Numbered from the stretch's first letter, positions 40,839 through 51,764 are shown. The stretch: DNA of 64,000 bases from Mayamaea pseudoterrestris (GCA_027923505.1 BROI01000002.1:682001-746000); one strand, 5' to 3'. A program made the numbers and translations. Notes: generated from the letters alone by a model not told the origin.

Positions 40839-42365
40839 TTAGCTAGTCACCACCAGAGAGTTACCATTGCCTACCGACAGGCCAGGATCAGCTTGGTATG
40901 GCAATACACAATTGTCCAATGTTTGATTGCCTAGCTGCATAATGTCTTCCCCCTTCAGCCATCGCTCAAGCCCACGGTTGAAAAACATGAGCTCGCGTAG
41001 CAGATCCGACGACGAACGCCGCATGGCGACAATGGCCGAGCGTGCGCTCGACACCAGCGCCAAGTCTTGAAAGAATCCCATGCCAGCGTACGGCCCATGT
41101 TCTTGCAACCGACTGGGGCTTGCTTCGTCATGCTGCGCAAACAGTATGCTGTGGTTGCGTTGCTCGAGCCATTTCGTCAAACTTGCAACGGTGCATGGCC
41201 GGTCGCTCATGATTCGCACCTGCACGGGCAGCGCTGCATCTCCGTCAGTACGCTGCTCCATGATTTTGGTTAAACACTTGATTTCACGACTAATGTCACA
41301 ACCATCGAGCCCTTGGAAGCGATGTCGACTATGCAAACCAACAGTGTAGTATTGCTGGTTCACTTGCTCCAGCAATGGCGGTACAAACCGTGTCGCCGCC
41401 CTTGTGAATTGAAAAATATACTTGTGTAGCATACCATACATGAAATCTGGACCAAGCGAATACAAGTCGCGGACTCGTTGTCGCGCCCAGTCACTCTTGA
41501 GTTGCGTCTCCTGCACCAGCCTGTCTCCAAGCTGCACCATCTTCATGTAGCAAAATGGGAAAATGACCAGCGGTTGCGGATACTTTGATACTAAATCAAC
41601 ACCATACAAGTCTTGGTAGTTGTCTGGAAGCGGAAAGCGCGGACTATCGCGACGAAAGCCCATCATGGTGGCGTGGAACGGAACCATGTAGGCTTCGGAA
41701 ACCGTGGTTTGATGGTTGTCATTGGATGACGTTGTTGCACTTTCAAACAAGTGGCTCCAATCGTCATACATTGGCATCCATGGCGCTTTGGTTAATATTT
41801 GGTCGCATTCACATTGCTCATTCGACAATTTGCAAAAGGCCTTGGTATAGTAGTCCAATCCATACTGCAAACACATTTCCTTGGTAAAGTACTTGTACAG
41901 AACGGTGCGATTGGTGAGTATGGACCAAAGGACGCCGTTGAAGAATCGATGCGCATTGTTGCCGCCCGACAGTGGACAAAGGTGAAAGGCAATGGCGTAC
42001 TTGCGTCGCTCCGGATGAGGATCATTTTGGAGCGCTTGCACGGAATGTTGCTGCATGTATTCGTGCATGACTTTGATTGGAAGTGGCAGTGGATTGTTGT
42101 AGACGGCAGATGCATTGAGCGGATAGTTGAATGGTTCATGTGACGGAGTATAATTGCTGCATACATTGGACGTCTCTGATAAAGATGGTGTTGCTAATGG
42201 AGGTGCCCTTGCGTTTGCATTCGACTGCTGCTGCGAAGTTTTCAAGCTTCGTCGCAGCCTTTCGCTTGATGTCAGCATCCAAACGACCGACAGGAATGGC
42301 AGTATTGACAGCACTATTTTCGTCTTTGCTGACGAGATCTTTTGCGTCTTTTTTGTAATCTGCAT
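40839..42365 (-). CDS. Type II membrane glycosyltransferase, fucosyltransferase-like
   Basis: The 508-aa protein has a short basic cytosolic tail, a membrane anchor (TKIVLSILPFLSVVWMLTSS, about 15-34), a stem and a lumenal domain. The lumenal domain includes GGNNAHRFFNGVLWSILTNR and, later, YYTVGLHSRHRFQGLDGCDI, whose H-x-R-H recalls the GDP-fucose-binding loop of GT23/O-fucosyltransferase-type enzymes. The last part (ALVSSARSAIVAMRRSSSDLL) fits the C-terminal Rossmann lobe. Golgi location is expected. The transferase call is moderate; the sugar is a guess. Upstream frame to 42413 lacks an ATG. Confidence 0.6.
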   Translation of the reverse strand: MQITKKTQKISSAKTKIVLSILPFLSVVWMLTSSERLRRSLKTSQQQSNANARAPPLATPSLSETSNVCSNYTPSHEPFNYPLNASAVYNNPLPLPIKVMHEYMQQHSVQALQNDPHPERRKYAIAFHLCPLSGGNNAHRFFNGVLWSILTNRTVLYKYFTKEMCLQYGLDYYTKAFCKLSNEQCECDQILTKAPWMPMYDDWSHLFESATTSSNDNHQTTVSEAYMVPFHATMMGFRRDSPRFPLPDNYQDLYGVDLVSKYPQPLVIFPFCYMKMVQLGDRLVQETQLKSDWARQRVRDLYSLGPDFMYGMLHKYIFQFTRAATRFVPPLLEQVNQQYYTVGLHSRHRFQGLDGCDISREIKCLTKIMEQRTDGDAALPVQVRIMSDRPCTVASLTKWLEQRNHSILFAQHDEASPSRLQEHGPYAGMGFFQDLALVSSARSAIVAMRRSSSDLLRELMFFNRGLERWLKGEDIMQLGNQTLDNCVLPYQADPGLSVGNGNSLVVTS

Positions 42366-42769
42366 GGTCAAGCAGTCAATGGTGATCAATGTTACTACAG
42401 CTGGGTAGTGCAACGGCCAAGTAGAGGTCCATGGTCAAGGATTTGCAACGACTTTTTGGCGACACCGAATGACGTCACTAAGTTCCTCCGTCACTACCGG
42501 TACGACTCATTCGTTCCGTCAACGCATGCCATTGACCAACGAACCGACTGGCCATTCATCAAGCTGTCGAAACTGGTCCTTGAGTTGAGCGATGAAAGGA
42601 TCCAAGAGTCGAGTATTTCGGGGCTTGAGCATTGGGTAGTTTCGCGCTTTAACTTATAGATTGCAAAGCATATACTTGTCAGATGCTGCTCCGTCGCCGT
42701 CGCAGAATTTCACCAAGCTAACAGCAAACACATAGAGAGCAATCTCCCTTATTTGCTTAACGTCTCATC
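42366..42769. promoter_or_regulatory. Divergent promoter with TGACGTCA and ACCGGTACGACTCA
   Basis: The 404-base gap contains the CRE palindrome TGACGTCA at 42471-42478 and ACCGGTACGACTCA at 42496-42509, 18 bases apart. Both halves of the shared element are therefore here. Confidence 0.45.
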
Positions 42770-45193
42770 ATGTCGTGTTTGGATGCTTGCGATCAGTTTG
42801 ACGATGACGGTCCGTTTGCTGCGGCAAGCGGTCCTGTGGAGGGCGACGTTGTCGACGAATTCCATACCGCGCAAGTCATGCTGGACGAGGATACGAACGA
42901 CAATGAAACGACAATTAATGCAAACAGTCTTAATGAGTTAAACATTGCTACTGGAGAAAATGATTGCTCGCCGCAAGAGGCGAGAGATGGCAGCGTAGAT
43001 GTAGATAAAAATCTTCTTCATCCGGGCAATGCTTGCCGGAATGAGTCCATTCCAGTTGGTAGCAAGCGCTTCGTTCAGCCCAATGACTTTCAACTGTTAA
43101 AGGTCATTGGCATGGGAGCTTTTGGAAAGGTCCTTCAAGTCCGAAACAAGCACAATCAGCAAGTCTTGGCCATGAAGGTTATTTCCAAGCGCTTATTGAA
43201 TCGCAAGGAAGGCTACGTGGAAAACGTGCGCGCCGAGCGTGACATTTTGACGCGGGTCAAGCATCCTTTTGTCGTTCAAATGCATTGCAGCTTTCAAACC
43301 AAGGATAAATTGTTCATCATTATGGATTATCTTGCCGGTGGCGAGTTGTTTCTGCGACTGGGTCGGGAAGGAATTTTTCTGGAAAAGACGGCGGCCTTTT
43401 ACCTGGCGGAAATTATACTAGCGCTTGATCACTTGCATTGCCGAAACATTTTACATCGTGACTTGGTACGTTGCCGTAAAACATCCATGATGCTGTTCAC
43501 TGTGGTACAGTTTCTCACCCAAACTGCACCTGGCCCCACTTATTAGAAACCAGAGAATATATTGCTCGGAAGCGATGGACACTTGGTGCTCACTGACTTT
43601 GGATTGGCAAAGCAGTTTGAAATAACAGGATTTCACCAAGATGATGAAAGGGCTCTAACCGTCTGCGGCACTCAGGTATGCTTTCGTTGGGCGATTGAGT
43701 GTGTAACAATATGTCCTTGATCTGACCATCCCATTTCGAATGCAGGAGTACATGGCTCCAGAAATGGTCGCTCGGCAGGGGTACGGACGAGCCGCCGACT
43801 ACTGGTCGCTCGGTAAGTTAAATACGCGGCAGCGCCTGTTCTTGTATTGCTGCTTCTTAGGGACATTGCTTTTCATTATGTTTCTTCAGGATGCATTGCT
43901 TACGAAATGCTAGAGGGCGATCCTCCGTTTCGAAGCAAACTTGGAGCAAAGGATCTGTTTCGAAAGATCATGACTGAAAAGGTAAAAATGCCTGTAGGTT
44001 CATCGTCCGCAGCGCATAAGCTGCTTAAAGGCCTCTTACACCGCAATCCGCAACAACGATGGGGAGTAACTAAAAGCACTACATTTGAAGTCGGTGGAGT
44101 GTCGGCAATACAGCAGGCTGCCTTTTTTCAAGGTTTGGATTGGGATAAGTTGGAACATAAAGAGGTCGATCCCCCGGACACATTCGAAATCGCAAAAGAC
44201 GATGACACTCGCCATTTTCATGACGAGTTTACAGGCATGACTCTCCCTCGCTCCGTCATTATCATGACACGCGACGAGTACAAGCCGAAGCATGTCAAAT
44301 CTGATTGCTTTCGTGGATTCTCCTTCGTCCAAGATGACTTTCATCTGCCAGAGCGTGACGAAGAAGAGGTCAAACAGTATTGGAATTCGGAGGAAGGCGA
44401 TTGCGAGTCTGTTTCAGAGTGCGCGTCGAGCAAATGCGACAATGACCAAGTTCCGCTCGAACTTGTATCGCCCGACAAGAAGAAACGACCTCCTCGCAAG
44501 AAAAAGAAGAAAATGAATATCGCGGAAACTGCAGAACAGCCGCTTGTTAATCCTATATCTCAGACGGTACCTGCTGATTCTCTGGATATGCCACCTTCTT
44601 CCGTCGTTATTTCTACATCGACGCTTGAAACTGCAACGAGCATTACTGCCTTGGACACTGTATTTGAAGCGGGACCCGCGGCTCCATTCACCGATGACGC
44701 ATCTACTTCTATTAAGCCGCACAATCCACCGCAATCTGCGGCAGTTATGCCATCTCTGTTCAAACAAATGGCTGCAACGACCATTGATTCTGTCCAGCAA
44801 CACAGCAAACCTCAGCCTGTTGGCCAAAATAACATGACATCCGCCAAGACAATCTTGTCGGCTAGCGCACCAACGTGGGTCACAAGAATGTCGCAGCCGC
44901 GGCAGACTGCACTTGTAACACAACATGGCTGGCGACAAACTGCAGCCGTTCCGACACCTCCTCCGCCGCCCGCCGCATCACCAGCCTCGTCGGATTGGAC
45001 GCAGCATCGCATGAGTCCGCGTAAGAGCCCACATTTGTCAACTACGATTCGCCAAGTTTCCTCCATGGCGTCGGCTCCAGTTTGGCCAACACTTGCGGTG
45101 AAAGACCCTCCTTTACCAAGTCAAACGATCAAGCCGCTGTTGAATCCGGTCGGTCCGGTGACAAAACTACAGGGCGCTTGGGCGAAACGATGA
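42770..45193 (+). CDS. AGC-family Ser/Thr protein kinase with long C-terminal tail
   Basis: Four exons (42770..43465, 43547..43675, 43746..43812, 43890..45193) encode 731 aa; introns are 81, 70 and 77 nt. After an acidic N-terminus of about 100 residues the kinase domain shows GMGAFGKV, LAMKVISKRLL, ILHRDL-KPENILL (spliced), LTDFGLAK, and T-loop TVCGTQEYMAPE with the PDK1-site Thr. The AGC tail ends in a hydrophobic motif FRGFSFV, as in S6K/RSK/Akt kinases, so TORC-type phosphorylation is likely. The last 270 residues add a basic cluster (KKKRPPRKKKKK) and Pro/Ser-rich stretches. Intron positions break the catalytic loop exactly at HRDL/KPEN. Confidence 0.9.
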
Positions 45194-45547
45194 GTTCTGC
45201 ACTGGTGGAAGGCCTTTATCGGTTGCTCATTGCTAACGAAAGTTATTCACGAGGTCGATAGGTGCTTCACCTGTTTAGCAGTATTTGTTTACGTGTTGTA
45301 TATGCATTACTCAATATTTTTTTAGGCGCTTATTCAACTGCGGTATGACTGACAGTGAGCGCAAGGACAATTCATTCTTGTCGTACCGGCTCTCGAAGCG
45401 ACACGATCGCATTGGCGGTTTCACGTTTGACTATGGCCACAACTTTCGCTCGTCGTCAATCCCATGCTGGGCCAACTGCTCACATAAATTTGTGAAGCCT
45501 GAAAACGATAGTTGCATTGATATTTCCATCTATTTCTATCACTTTGG
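45194..45547. promoter_or_regulatory. Intergenic with TCGTACCGGC
   Basis: The 354-base gap holds TCGTACCGGC at 45381-45390, about 160 bases upstream of the Fic gene. No other feature was recognised. Confidence 0.4.
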
Positions 45548-47644
45548 ATGTCAGCAAAAAGTTCTTTCAAGCTAACGGAGAAGGCACTTGAGAGTCTCCT
45601 CCGCGGAGACGCCATGACGAATGTTCCCATGCTTTTGCAGGTTCATTTCATCAGCGATTATGATGGTTACATGGCAGTTGATGGGTCAAACAAGGCTTCG
45701 AAAGTCCGCATACTTGATCGGAGTCTACGCAATGACTTGTTTCATATTATTTTCGTTCGCGGCGCCGTCGCTTCGAGTGTCAACGCTGGTTTATCGGAAC
45801 CCCTTCTCTACATTACAACCTTTGACATTTTCAAGGAACTCACTCATCCATTGGTGAAGCCTCCTGACACTGTTTTGAAACTACCAAGTGGCAAGACGAC
45901 GGGCGGCAAAGCATATGACTTTTTCTCGCGAACGACGCATTTCTTATCCAATGCCGACTTGTCGGGTTGTTCTGTCAACGCAACAAATGATATTGGACTG
46001 CCGAACGACTGGTCGGAGAAGGAAACAGCCGTGAGTCAATTTCTGGAGCACGACAAGGCCATGCATACCATTTCCAAGTCATCCGCAGCGACGACGAGTT
46101 CGGCCTTTGATGCGCAATCAGACTGCTACCTTGCGGCGCAATCGGAATTTATTGCGTCGCAGCTGGATCGTCAAAAGGTCAGTCTTACCTCCAATACAGG
46201 TCGACAGGATGCGGCCACCTCTGTCAAAATTGCGGAGCAGCATGCGCTTTGCTTAAATACGGCGTTAGAACAAGATTTGCACTTGGATCTGACGCCAGAG
46301 CTTTTGTGTAAATGGCATGGCATTCTCTGCGGCAATGGCATTCACAAGCACGCTGGCGTATTGCGACCTAAAGGAGTCAATGTTCGTGTCGGTCAAAGGT
46401 CCTTTCGGGCGTCGGAACATATCCCAGGTGACATAGAGACGGCTTGTCGCGCCTTAATGAGCTTGGAGGCGCGGTTGCTGCGGAACGGAAATGTTTCGTC
46501 GCCACGCGACAGCCGCAGCAATCAGGTATCGTTGAGCGTTGCAGCTGTCACGTTTGCGGCTGCCATCTTTTTCGCTATCGTTGATACCCATGCGTTTGCT
46601 GACGGAAATGGCCGGTTATCGAGAATTGCGGCAAACTGGGCGCTTCGTCGAGCAGGAATTCCGTTTTGCGTGCACTTTTTCGCGACGCCCGCGCAGCGCA
46701 AGGAGTATTTGGACGCCCTCATTCAGTCGCGGCGAAATATATTTCTTGCGGCAATTGGAAATGTTGAGCAAGAGATGCTGCTGGATGTTTTTCGGGATGC
46801 CAAATGTTTGCAGCCTTTAGTCGTACTGTTCATGGATCGCATATCCCGATCCGTGACGGAGTTCAATAAACTGGTCAAGGAAAAATCAACACTGCTTACA
46901 GATCAGGCGGAAGCAAAGGCGGCTCGCACGTTTCGGGAGCGAGCTGCTGCAGGTAATTGCTTAATGTAAGTGCAATGACTGACATTTGTCGAGATGGTGG
47001 ACGGACTATCTTGGTCTTGTGGTTGTACTGACTCTTTTTGCGTATTACTGTTCTCTCATTGTAGCTGCTTCGACGAGAACCCAAATATTGCCACGCTATG
47101 TTGTGGAAAGGCTGTTCATTTGAATTGCATGGCCGAGTGGCTGAGTTCTAAGAACTCGTTTCCTCAATGCCGTGGCGATCTTCCCTTGCTGCCTCCGCGT
47201 TTGCGGGCACCCGATTCAAACGAGGAAGGGGAAGGGGAGCATACGACAAACGAATCTGACGATTCGGGCGGCACCACCTCATCTTCGATTGAAGCGGATG
47301 ACACGTCCATGGAGGATACAATGAGTATGACATCAGTGTTCGAACATATACTTGCTGCGCCCGCACCTACAATGAACGCTGACACGTCCGAGACGACTGT
47401 GGAAGAGGAGGATGAAACGACGGCGACTGTGGATGCACCCAATGCGGAAACGGAAGATACAACAATGTCAACGACGGACGAAACAACAGAAATTGTGGCG
47501 CCGCCGCCAAATCCGAACTTGCCAGATTATTGCGCCTACGGAAATTGTCACAATCGAGGCGCTCGTGACTGCACCAATGCTAGCTGCGGCCGCTGCTGCC
47601 TCATGCATGGTCGCTTTTCCTGCAACCGGCATAACGCTATGTAA
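45548..47644 (+). CDS. RPA70N-like / Fic domain / RING-like fusion protein
   Basis: Exons 45548..46965 and 47065..47644 encode 665 aa; the intron 46966..47064 (99 nt, GTAAGT...TAG, phase 2) splices inside the RING and creates C-L-I-C. Residues 8-100 resemble the RPA70 N-terminal OB fold (LTEKALESLLRGD...PMLLQVHFIS). Residues about 225-400 are a Fic domain with the complete active motif HAFADGNGRLSR at 348-359. Residues 471-510 form a RING-like finger (CLICFDENPNIATLCCGKAV) in which Phe505 replaces an expected Cys. A disordered acidic linker leads to a Cys/His-rich end (CAYGNCHNRGARDC). Fic proteins AMPylate or otherwise modify hydroxyl side chains. Nuclear DNA-damage or ubiquitin links are inference. 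Confidence 0.8.
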
Positions 47645-47785
47645 AAATGCTTCGGTGCATGGTTGCGATGGCTCTCTGGCAGATTTATCCACTCCATTCG
47701 ATTTTCAAACAGTATATCATCGTAATATATTCTATATAGAAACCTAGTAGGACTGTCATGTTAGGAATATACCGGTGCAAAAAAA

Positions 47786-47860
47786 GCGACCTTTCGCGCG
47801 CAGCGCGACCTTTCGGGCGAAAGGTCACGCGGCGCGTCGCGCCGAAACCTCGACCTTTCG
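47786..47860. repeat. GC-rich cluster of GACCTTTCG repeats with hairpin
   Basis: Three direct copies of CGACCTTTCG (ending at 47796, 47815 and 47860) and one inverted copy lie within 75 bases. GACCTTTCG at 47807-47815 pairs with CGAAAGGTC at 47818-47826 across a 2-nt loop. The intervening GCGCGTCGCGCC is also self-complementary. Confidence 0.65.
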
Positions 47861-49276
47861 GGCGTCTCCGCATGTCTTCCCGCGGGCTCCGAATGATTGG
47901 CACTATACTCAACATGGCTACTTTTAGTATAGCAGCAATAAATATGAGTGAAAAAATATAGTTCGGCCATTTTAAATCAAGAATTTTGGCGATTCTGCTT
48001 TTGGTGCAAGGACAAAGTGGCTCAGTGTTTCGCATGCTGACACTGGCTTTGAACTAGCAATGTCCTTGAGTGTTGTTATATTTGTGTGGCTCTGCAGTTT
48101 CTGGATCTTTGTGCCCACTCCAATGTAAGCAGCAGAGGCTAGCTTGTACTGTTTCTTTCTTGGTGCAGTCTCGGCTCCACTTGCAACACAATTCTCACGG
48201 TTGGTTCATGCAGCTGCGCTCCACTTGTACAGTTATTTCAGCCACAGCTTGCGCATCAAGTCCTTCCTGCAATAACCTCTGCCATTGTGTATCTGGCCTT
48301 TCAAGGACAACAAGTTTGAGAGGTGCTCGCAGTCGGCTTGTTTCACGCCAATCTGAGAATGAAACTGTTGTGCTCATTTCCTTTTAACCTCGTTGGTGCT
48401 GATCAAAATACAGTCTATCAAGGACTGTAGATAGTTGATGCCTGCTCCTTTGGATTCACTGGCCCCATTCAAAGACTTCTCACTGCCTCTGCTGTGCGCT
48501 TGCGCTCATCATTGGTACTGCTTGGCAACTTCGCAGTACTGGTTGATGCAGTAGCTGAATCCAACAAGCCACAAGGAGACTTTGATGGTGAATGCCCCTG
48601 TTTTGTACCGCGTATTGCACTGAGCACATTAGCCATGTCATATTATACACTCACAAGCCGTGCTCCAGGGTTGTGTCCGTCAATGGTTGTGTCCATGCTC
48701 TTTGCCGTGTAAGCCATGCTCTGCTATCTGCACAATAGCTTGCCCTGATTGTAAAACAGTTTGCTTGGTGATGCGTTTGATGGATCCTTTATATCTGGAT
48801 TACGCTGATGGAAATTGTTGTAGATTGACTCTGCCCACTGTGCTAGAGTGATACTCCATTCCCCCTCCCCAAAATGATCCTTGACAACACCAATTAAGTG
48901 CTTAGCAACAGGATGTCTGACACCAAAGTCAGCCATTAGCCGCAAATGATACATGATCAGCACTGCAGTACATGCGTACAGAAAGGGTCAAAGCTATTCT
49001 CCTGGGCCAAACTCTGGGAGTGAGTTCATGTTCAGCTTTTCAACCAACTTTAGCAGGTTCCAGTCACCTCAAGCTGTGCAGCAAACTTAGGTGACTGCGC
49101 GTCAATCCAGAGATTTAAAGCTGCATCCCCCAGCCTTGCCTTGTGAAAGCAGGTTTAATGGCTTGATAGGATTTGGAGTTTGTGGCATCCTTCCAGCCAC
49201 TGAGGACATTGAGCTGCATCGCTGACATCCATTTTGTACTAACTTGGACAAATAGGCATTGGATTGAACGCTAGCC

Positions 49277-49277
<1 letters not shown>

Positions 49278-49307
<30 letters not shown>
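49278..49307. repeat. CAG trinucleotide repeat, about ten units
   Basis: A perfect (CAG)10 run, followed by AAGAAGCAG. It lies in the gene-poor tract and would read as poly-alanine on the minus strand in one broken frame. Confidence 0.9.
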
Positions 49308-49311
<4 letters not shown>

Positions 49312-49996
49312 AGCAGACAACTCTAATATCATCATGCTAATAGGCATTAAGACTATTTCAAGCTCCCTCAGTTGCTGCTAGCTAGTGGGCCAGAGAGACG
49401 GCATCTCCCTCAAAAGGCTCAACCTTAGGATTTGATGGGAGAAGCTTAAATTGGCCCAAGATTGGGATTGTCAGTTATGTTTGATAACCAAGAGGATACT
49501 ATGAATAGCTGGAGCAGAGCTTGGCATAGCAGTGGCTGGCAAGCTGGGTAAACTACTGGGTTGGCTGCTGGGATGACTGGAAGGACAGCCTAAAAAGCAA
49601 CCTGAAAAGGGACTGGATGAGTTGCCATTTGATGGAGGCAAACTGGGACCACCTGTAGAAGAACCTGAGCCAAGGGAATGGACCAGATCCAAATGATGCG
49701 GGAGGACCACGAGGATTATAGGCACAGGTAGCCACATGTGTCAGAGCATAACAGTTGCCGCTAGCGCCATTGAGCGAAATTATTTGTCGCACTGAAAACC
49801 ATTAAGACAAAGAAGTACTTAAGGTTAGGGGTACTGACATTTCGCACCTTTCAGACCGGCACTCACGAAAGGTCGCCGTCCTTGTCCAAAAAGTGGCAAG
49901 GGATGAGCAACATAGCATTGGAGTCGCATCGGTAATCCTCGCATCAAGCGTCGCAAAAGTTGCAAAAGTCAAAATGGCGGTGAACAACCGACGCAG

Positions 49997-51562
49997 ATGA
50001 CGCTTATAATGAGTCCGGCGCCAGTTTCTACGTCAATCATCATTTGCACATGGTCCCTGGTAGCGTTAGTAAGAGTATTGATTGCATTTCAGCCTCATTC
50101 AGGTCAAGACAACCATCATGGTTTGCATGCCGCGTACGGCGGCGATTTTGAGGTTCAGCGACATTGGATGGAGCTCACGTTTCATCTTCCGATCGGAGAA
50201 TGGTACTACGATGACCCAACCTACTTTGGTCTCGACTATCCTCCGTTGACTGCTTACGTTTCGTATGTTTGCGGTTACTTTTCAGACAAGCTTGTTGGAT
50301 CTTACTCGGTGGCATGGATGGAATCACGAGGATTGGAAGATCCAAGGCACAAGGCTCTCATGCGTGCGACTGTGTTGCTGTTGGATCTACTCGTTTTTGG
50401 CAGCGCCGTTTGGTGCATGACAAGGCCGCAAGAATCGTTACGGCGCGACTATGATTCGCTAGCTACCTTTGTCCTTGTCATGATACAGCCAGCGATTCTA
50501 CTGATTGATCACGGCCACTTTCAATACAATACCTTTGCATTAGGACTTTGTCTATGGGCATTTCATTTCATGAGCAAGCCTGGTCATTGTAATTGCCTCA
50601 TTGGGAGCATATTTTACTGCTTGGCCTTGTCGTTCAAACAAATGACGCTGTACTTTGCTCCAGCAGTCTTCTTTTACTTACTTGGACGATGCTGCGCCGA
50701 GAAGGGTCGATACTTTACACTGCGATTTGTTTCCTTGGGTATCACGGTAGTCGCTACAATCTCCGTCATGTTTTTGCCAGTCGTCTTGAACGGCCCAGAT
50801 GAAACGACCTATTTGGAACGCTTGACTCAAGTTATGCGACGCATCTTTCCATTGCATCGAGGATTGTTTGAGTCCAAGGTCTCCAACACTTGGTGCGTTC
50901 TTTCACTCAAGCCCTTTCGAATACGACAGCAAATACCAGAGCATTTGCAACCAATGGCGGCACTGTTCGTGACAATACTGCTCACCATGCCATGCAGCGT
51001 ATCCATGTTTCGATTAGGAAGCCGCGGATGCATGGCTGGCAACCAAGAACGACAGCGTACAATCTTCTCGTGGGGAATGACGAGCAGTGCACTGGCATTT
51101 TTCCTCGCGAGCTTTCAGGTTCACGAAAAGAGCATTCTTCTCGCGCTTGCCCCTGCCTGCTTGCTCGCGGCGCAGGATTATAAGTTTGTAGAATGGTTTT
51201 CGATTGTTGCAACGTGGTCTCTGTGGCCTCTACTTCAAATTGATCGGTTGCAAACGGCGTATTTTTGCACGATGGTCATATACCTTGCACTTTTGCATTT
51301 ACGGAAAGCGTCGCTTGAGTTACCACAAAGAGACGAAGGCAGCTTGTTTAGTCACAAAGTACTCTTTTCATGGCTATCAAATGCATCATACGCAGTCATG
51401 ATCACTCTTCACCTGCTCGAAGCAACGATTACCGTTCCCAGCAATCTGCCCGATCTCTTTTCCGTGCTTTGGAGTTTGGTGGGATGCGGATGCTTTGGCG
51501 TGGCTTGGTTGTACACATGTTGGCGCCTCGCTCATGGCGAAAGGAAGGAAAAGTTAAATTGA
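49997..51562 (+). CDS. ALG6: Dolichyl-P-Glc:Man9GlcNAc2-PP-dolichol alpha-1,3-glucosyltransferase
   Basis: The 521-aa polytopic ER enzyme adds the first glucose to the lipid-linked N-glycan precursor. ALG6 signatures are present: YGGDFEVQRHWMELTFHLPI, EWYYDD, LDYPPLTAYVSYVCG, and FQYNTFALGLCLW with preceding DHGHF. About eleven hydrophobic helices follow. ALG6 is distinguished from ALG8 by the GDFE-QRHWME motif. The start ATG is immediately upstream of the first helix. It works with the Golgi-type transferases in this window only in the broad sense of glycosylation. Confidence 0.92.
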   Translation: MTLIMSPAPVSTSIIICTWSLVALVRVLIAFQPHSGQDNHHGLHAAYGGDFEVQRHWMELTFHLPIGEWYYDDPTYFGLDYPPLTAYVSYVCGYFSDKLVGSYSVAWMESRGLEDPRHKALMRATVLLLDLLVFGSAVWCMTRPQESLRRDYDSLATFVLVMIQPAILLIDHGHFQYNTFALGLCLWAFHFMSKPGHCNCLIGSIFYCLALSFKQMTLYFAPAVFFYLLGRCCAEKGRYFTLRFVSLGITVVATISVMFLPVVLNGPDETTYLERLTQVMRRIFPLHRGLFESKVSNTWCVLSLKPFRIRQQIPEHLQPMAALFVTILLTMPCSVSMFRLGSRGCMAGNQERQRTIFSWGMTSSALAFFLASFQVHEKSILLALAPACLLAAQDYKFVEWFSIVATWSLWPLLQIDRLQTAYFCTMVIYLALLHLRKASLELPQRDEGSLFSHKVLFSWLSNASYAVMITLHLLEATITVPSNLPDLFSVLWSLVGCGCFGVAWLYTCWRLAHGERKEKLN

Positions 51563-51764
51563 TAGAGCGTAGTAGATAGATTATCGTTGAAGATACAACC
51601 GACTTGAGATCAGTTGATGCGTAATACACTGTTACTAGCCGAATAGCTGATTTTCGGTCGTGCTACGACACGAACTCCAACGTGATCGACAAATTCCGTC
51701 GAAACGATGAGTGTCCGTCACATGTCATCTCATATCTCATCAACAAAGCCTCTGTACTCCAGCA

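Larger units (their letters stand above)
47645..49996. mobile_element. Gene-poor tract bounded by inverted 11-mers; decayed element of unknown family
   Basis: This is the largest gene-free stretch (2,352 bases). GCGACCTTTCG at 47786-47796 recurs inverted as CGAAAGGTCGC at 49866-49876, bounding about 2.1 kb. Inside are only short broken coding-like fragments, mostly readable on the minus strand (near 48724-48963, 49102-49347 and 49471-49737), and a CAG repeat. The tract appears broken in many places and old. No family was recognised, and no clear target-site duplication was found. It could equally be a decayed host gene. Confidence 0.4.

Noticed and set aside
49278-49307. CAG run as part of a coding poly-alanine or poly-glutamine gene
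   Set aside because: No intact gene surrounds it; it is reported only as a repeat.
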